A stretch of DNA of 7,138 nucleotides from JALYGK01 sp036259835. GTDB taxonomy: Bacteria > Actinomycetota > UBA4738. This document shows positions 6,422-7,138 of this stretch, one piece after another. The stretch covers positions 1 through 7,138 of the forward strand of contig DATABA010000054.1 of the NCBI GenBank assembly GCA_036259835.1, given 5' to 3'. The position numbers and the translations under genes were made by a program. The notes beneath the pieces were generated by a model, which was not told where the DNA came from, made no database searches, and was given only the letters and a program-made list of their open reading frames with translations. Position 1 is the first letter of the stretch. Each line of letters opens with the position of its first letter.

Positions 6422-7138
6422 GTGCCCAACGAGCTCGAATTCGAGGACACGTTCGACGGCGATGAGCTCGACACGAGTAAGTGGCTTCCCTACTACCTTC
6501 CGCACTGGAGCAGCCGGGACCGGTCTCGAGCGCGGTACGAGATCAGCGGCGGCCTATTACGTCTCCTGATCGAAGAAGATCAGCTTCCGTGGTGCCCAGA
6601 GTTCGACGACGGCATTCGCGTCTCGTCTTTGCAGACCGGCGAGTTCGCCGGTCCATTGGGAAGCGAGGTCGGCCAGCATCGATTCAACCCCACGGCGGTC
6701 GTGCGAGAAGAACAGGAAAAAGTCGGGCTCTACACGCCGCAGTACGGACGAATCGAAGTTCGATGCAAGGCCACCGACGACCCGCGGTCGATGGTCGCGC
6801 TTTGGATGATCGGGTACGGCGACACGCCCGAGCGAACCTCCGAGATCTGCGTCTGCGAGATCTTCGGCCGCGAGGGCGCACCGGATCACGCGCTGGTAGG
6901 AGTGGGAGTCCACCCCTTCGGCGATCCACGAATCAGGGATGACTTCTCAAAAGTGAGAGTTCCAATCGATGCCCGTGATTTCCATGTGTACAGAGCCGAT
7001 TGGACGCCGGACCAGGTCGAGTTCTTCGTCGACGACAATCTGGTGAAGACGGTCGATCAGTCCGCCGACTACCCGATGCAGCTCATGCTCGACATCTACG
7101 AGTTTCCGTCTGAACACGGGGACGAACCCCGTGGCGAC
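6422..7138 (+). CDS. GH16-like (beta-glucanase/concanavalin-fold) protein, partial
   Basis: The first 239 residues are present; the frame is open to the right edge. The N-terminus LEFEDTFDGDELDTSKW (5-21) is the typical opening strand of glycoside hydrolase family 16. YGRIEVRCKA, MVALWMIG, and FHVYRADWTPDQVEFFVDD (from residue 187) follow in the GH16 order, and DYPMQLMLDIYEFP matches its last core strands. GH16 enzymes cleave beta-1,3/1,4-glucans or galactans with a motif of type EIDxxE; here it reads EICVCE (141-146), keeping both Glu but with Cys143 in place of the Asp. There is no signal peptide, so the protein should be cytosolic. The GTG at 6422 is the only sensible start: it is 15 bases after the cyclase stop, in the same frame, and the domain starts four residues later. 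No Shine-Dalgarno sequence is visible, so translation probably depends on coupling to the upstream gene. From memory, actinobacterial relatives with EICVMEVFG-like motifs exist; this would need a search. Confidence 0.82.
   Translation, partial: MPNELEFEDTFDGDELDTSKWLPYYLPHWSSRDRSRARYEISGGLLRLLIEEDQLPWCPEFDDGIRVSSLQTGEFAGPLGSEVGQHRFNPTAVVREEQEKVGLYTPQYGRIEVRCKATDDPRSMVALWMIGYGDTPERTSEICVCEIFGREGAPDHALVGVGVHPFGDPRIRDDFSKVRVPIDARDFHVYRADWTPDQVEFFVDDNLVKTVDQSADYPMQLMLDIYEFPSEHGDEPRGD

Noticed and set aside
6481..6942. 153-codon plus-strand open frame near the right end
   Set aside because: It overlaps the GH16-like frame, which starts with GTG and has clear family motifs; this one is Arg-rich shadow sequence.

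Overview
This is a GC-rich window (by eye above 60% GC), densely coding on both strands, with seven protein genes and no RNA gene, CRISPR array or mobile element that I can see. The gene families fit a soil-type actinobacterium or a related deep-branching high-GC lineage: an AurF-type diiron oxygenase beside a TetR regulator, a Baeyer-Villiger-type flavin monooxygenase, a DinB-fold protein, and a cyclase-STAND ATPase-TPR signalling protein. Several GTG starts and apparently leaderless promoters point the same way. This taxonomic guess is inference; nothing in the window is a phylogenetic marker.

Left part (1-3255): a divergent oxygenase locus. On the minus strand a TetR regulator (1202-570) is followed after 11 bp by the 5' part of an AurF-like diiron oxygenase that runs off the left edge. 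On the plus strand a flavin monooxygenase (1265-2752) overlaps a DinB-family gene (2749-3255) by 4 bp. The 62-bp gap between the divergent genes holds two face-away sigma70-type promoters. Their -35 boxes overlap inside one 21-bp near-perfect palindrome at 1223-1243. Both predicted transcription starts fall on or next to the start codons, so both first genes look leaderless. The simplest reading is that the TetR protein represses both itself with the diiron oxygenase and the monooxygenase with the DinB gene through one operator, an arrangement reminiscent of ethR-ethA in mycobacteria. The substrate is unknown.

Middle (3252-3766): a small VOC/glyoxalase-fold gene on the minus strand ends inside the DinB stop codon; the two convergent TAG stops share the palindrome CTAG. 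Upstream of it is a 128-bp gap with its strong ribosome binding site, an imperfect inverted repeat, and the upstream region of the next gene.

Right part (3767-7138): a large signalling protein with a class III cyclase domain that lacks the usual base-specifying residues, a STAND/NB-ARC-like ATPase, a winged-helix-like region and TPR-like repeats, but no C-terminal LuxR DNA-binding domain. After 15 bp, and in the same reading frame, comes the 5' part of a cytosolic-looking GH16-like protein whose catalytic motif reads EICVCE instead of the usual EIDxxE. It runs off the right edge.
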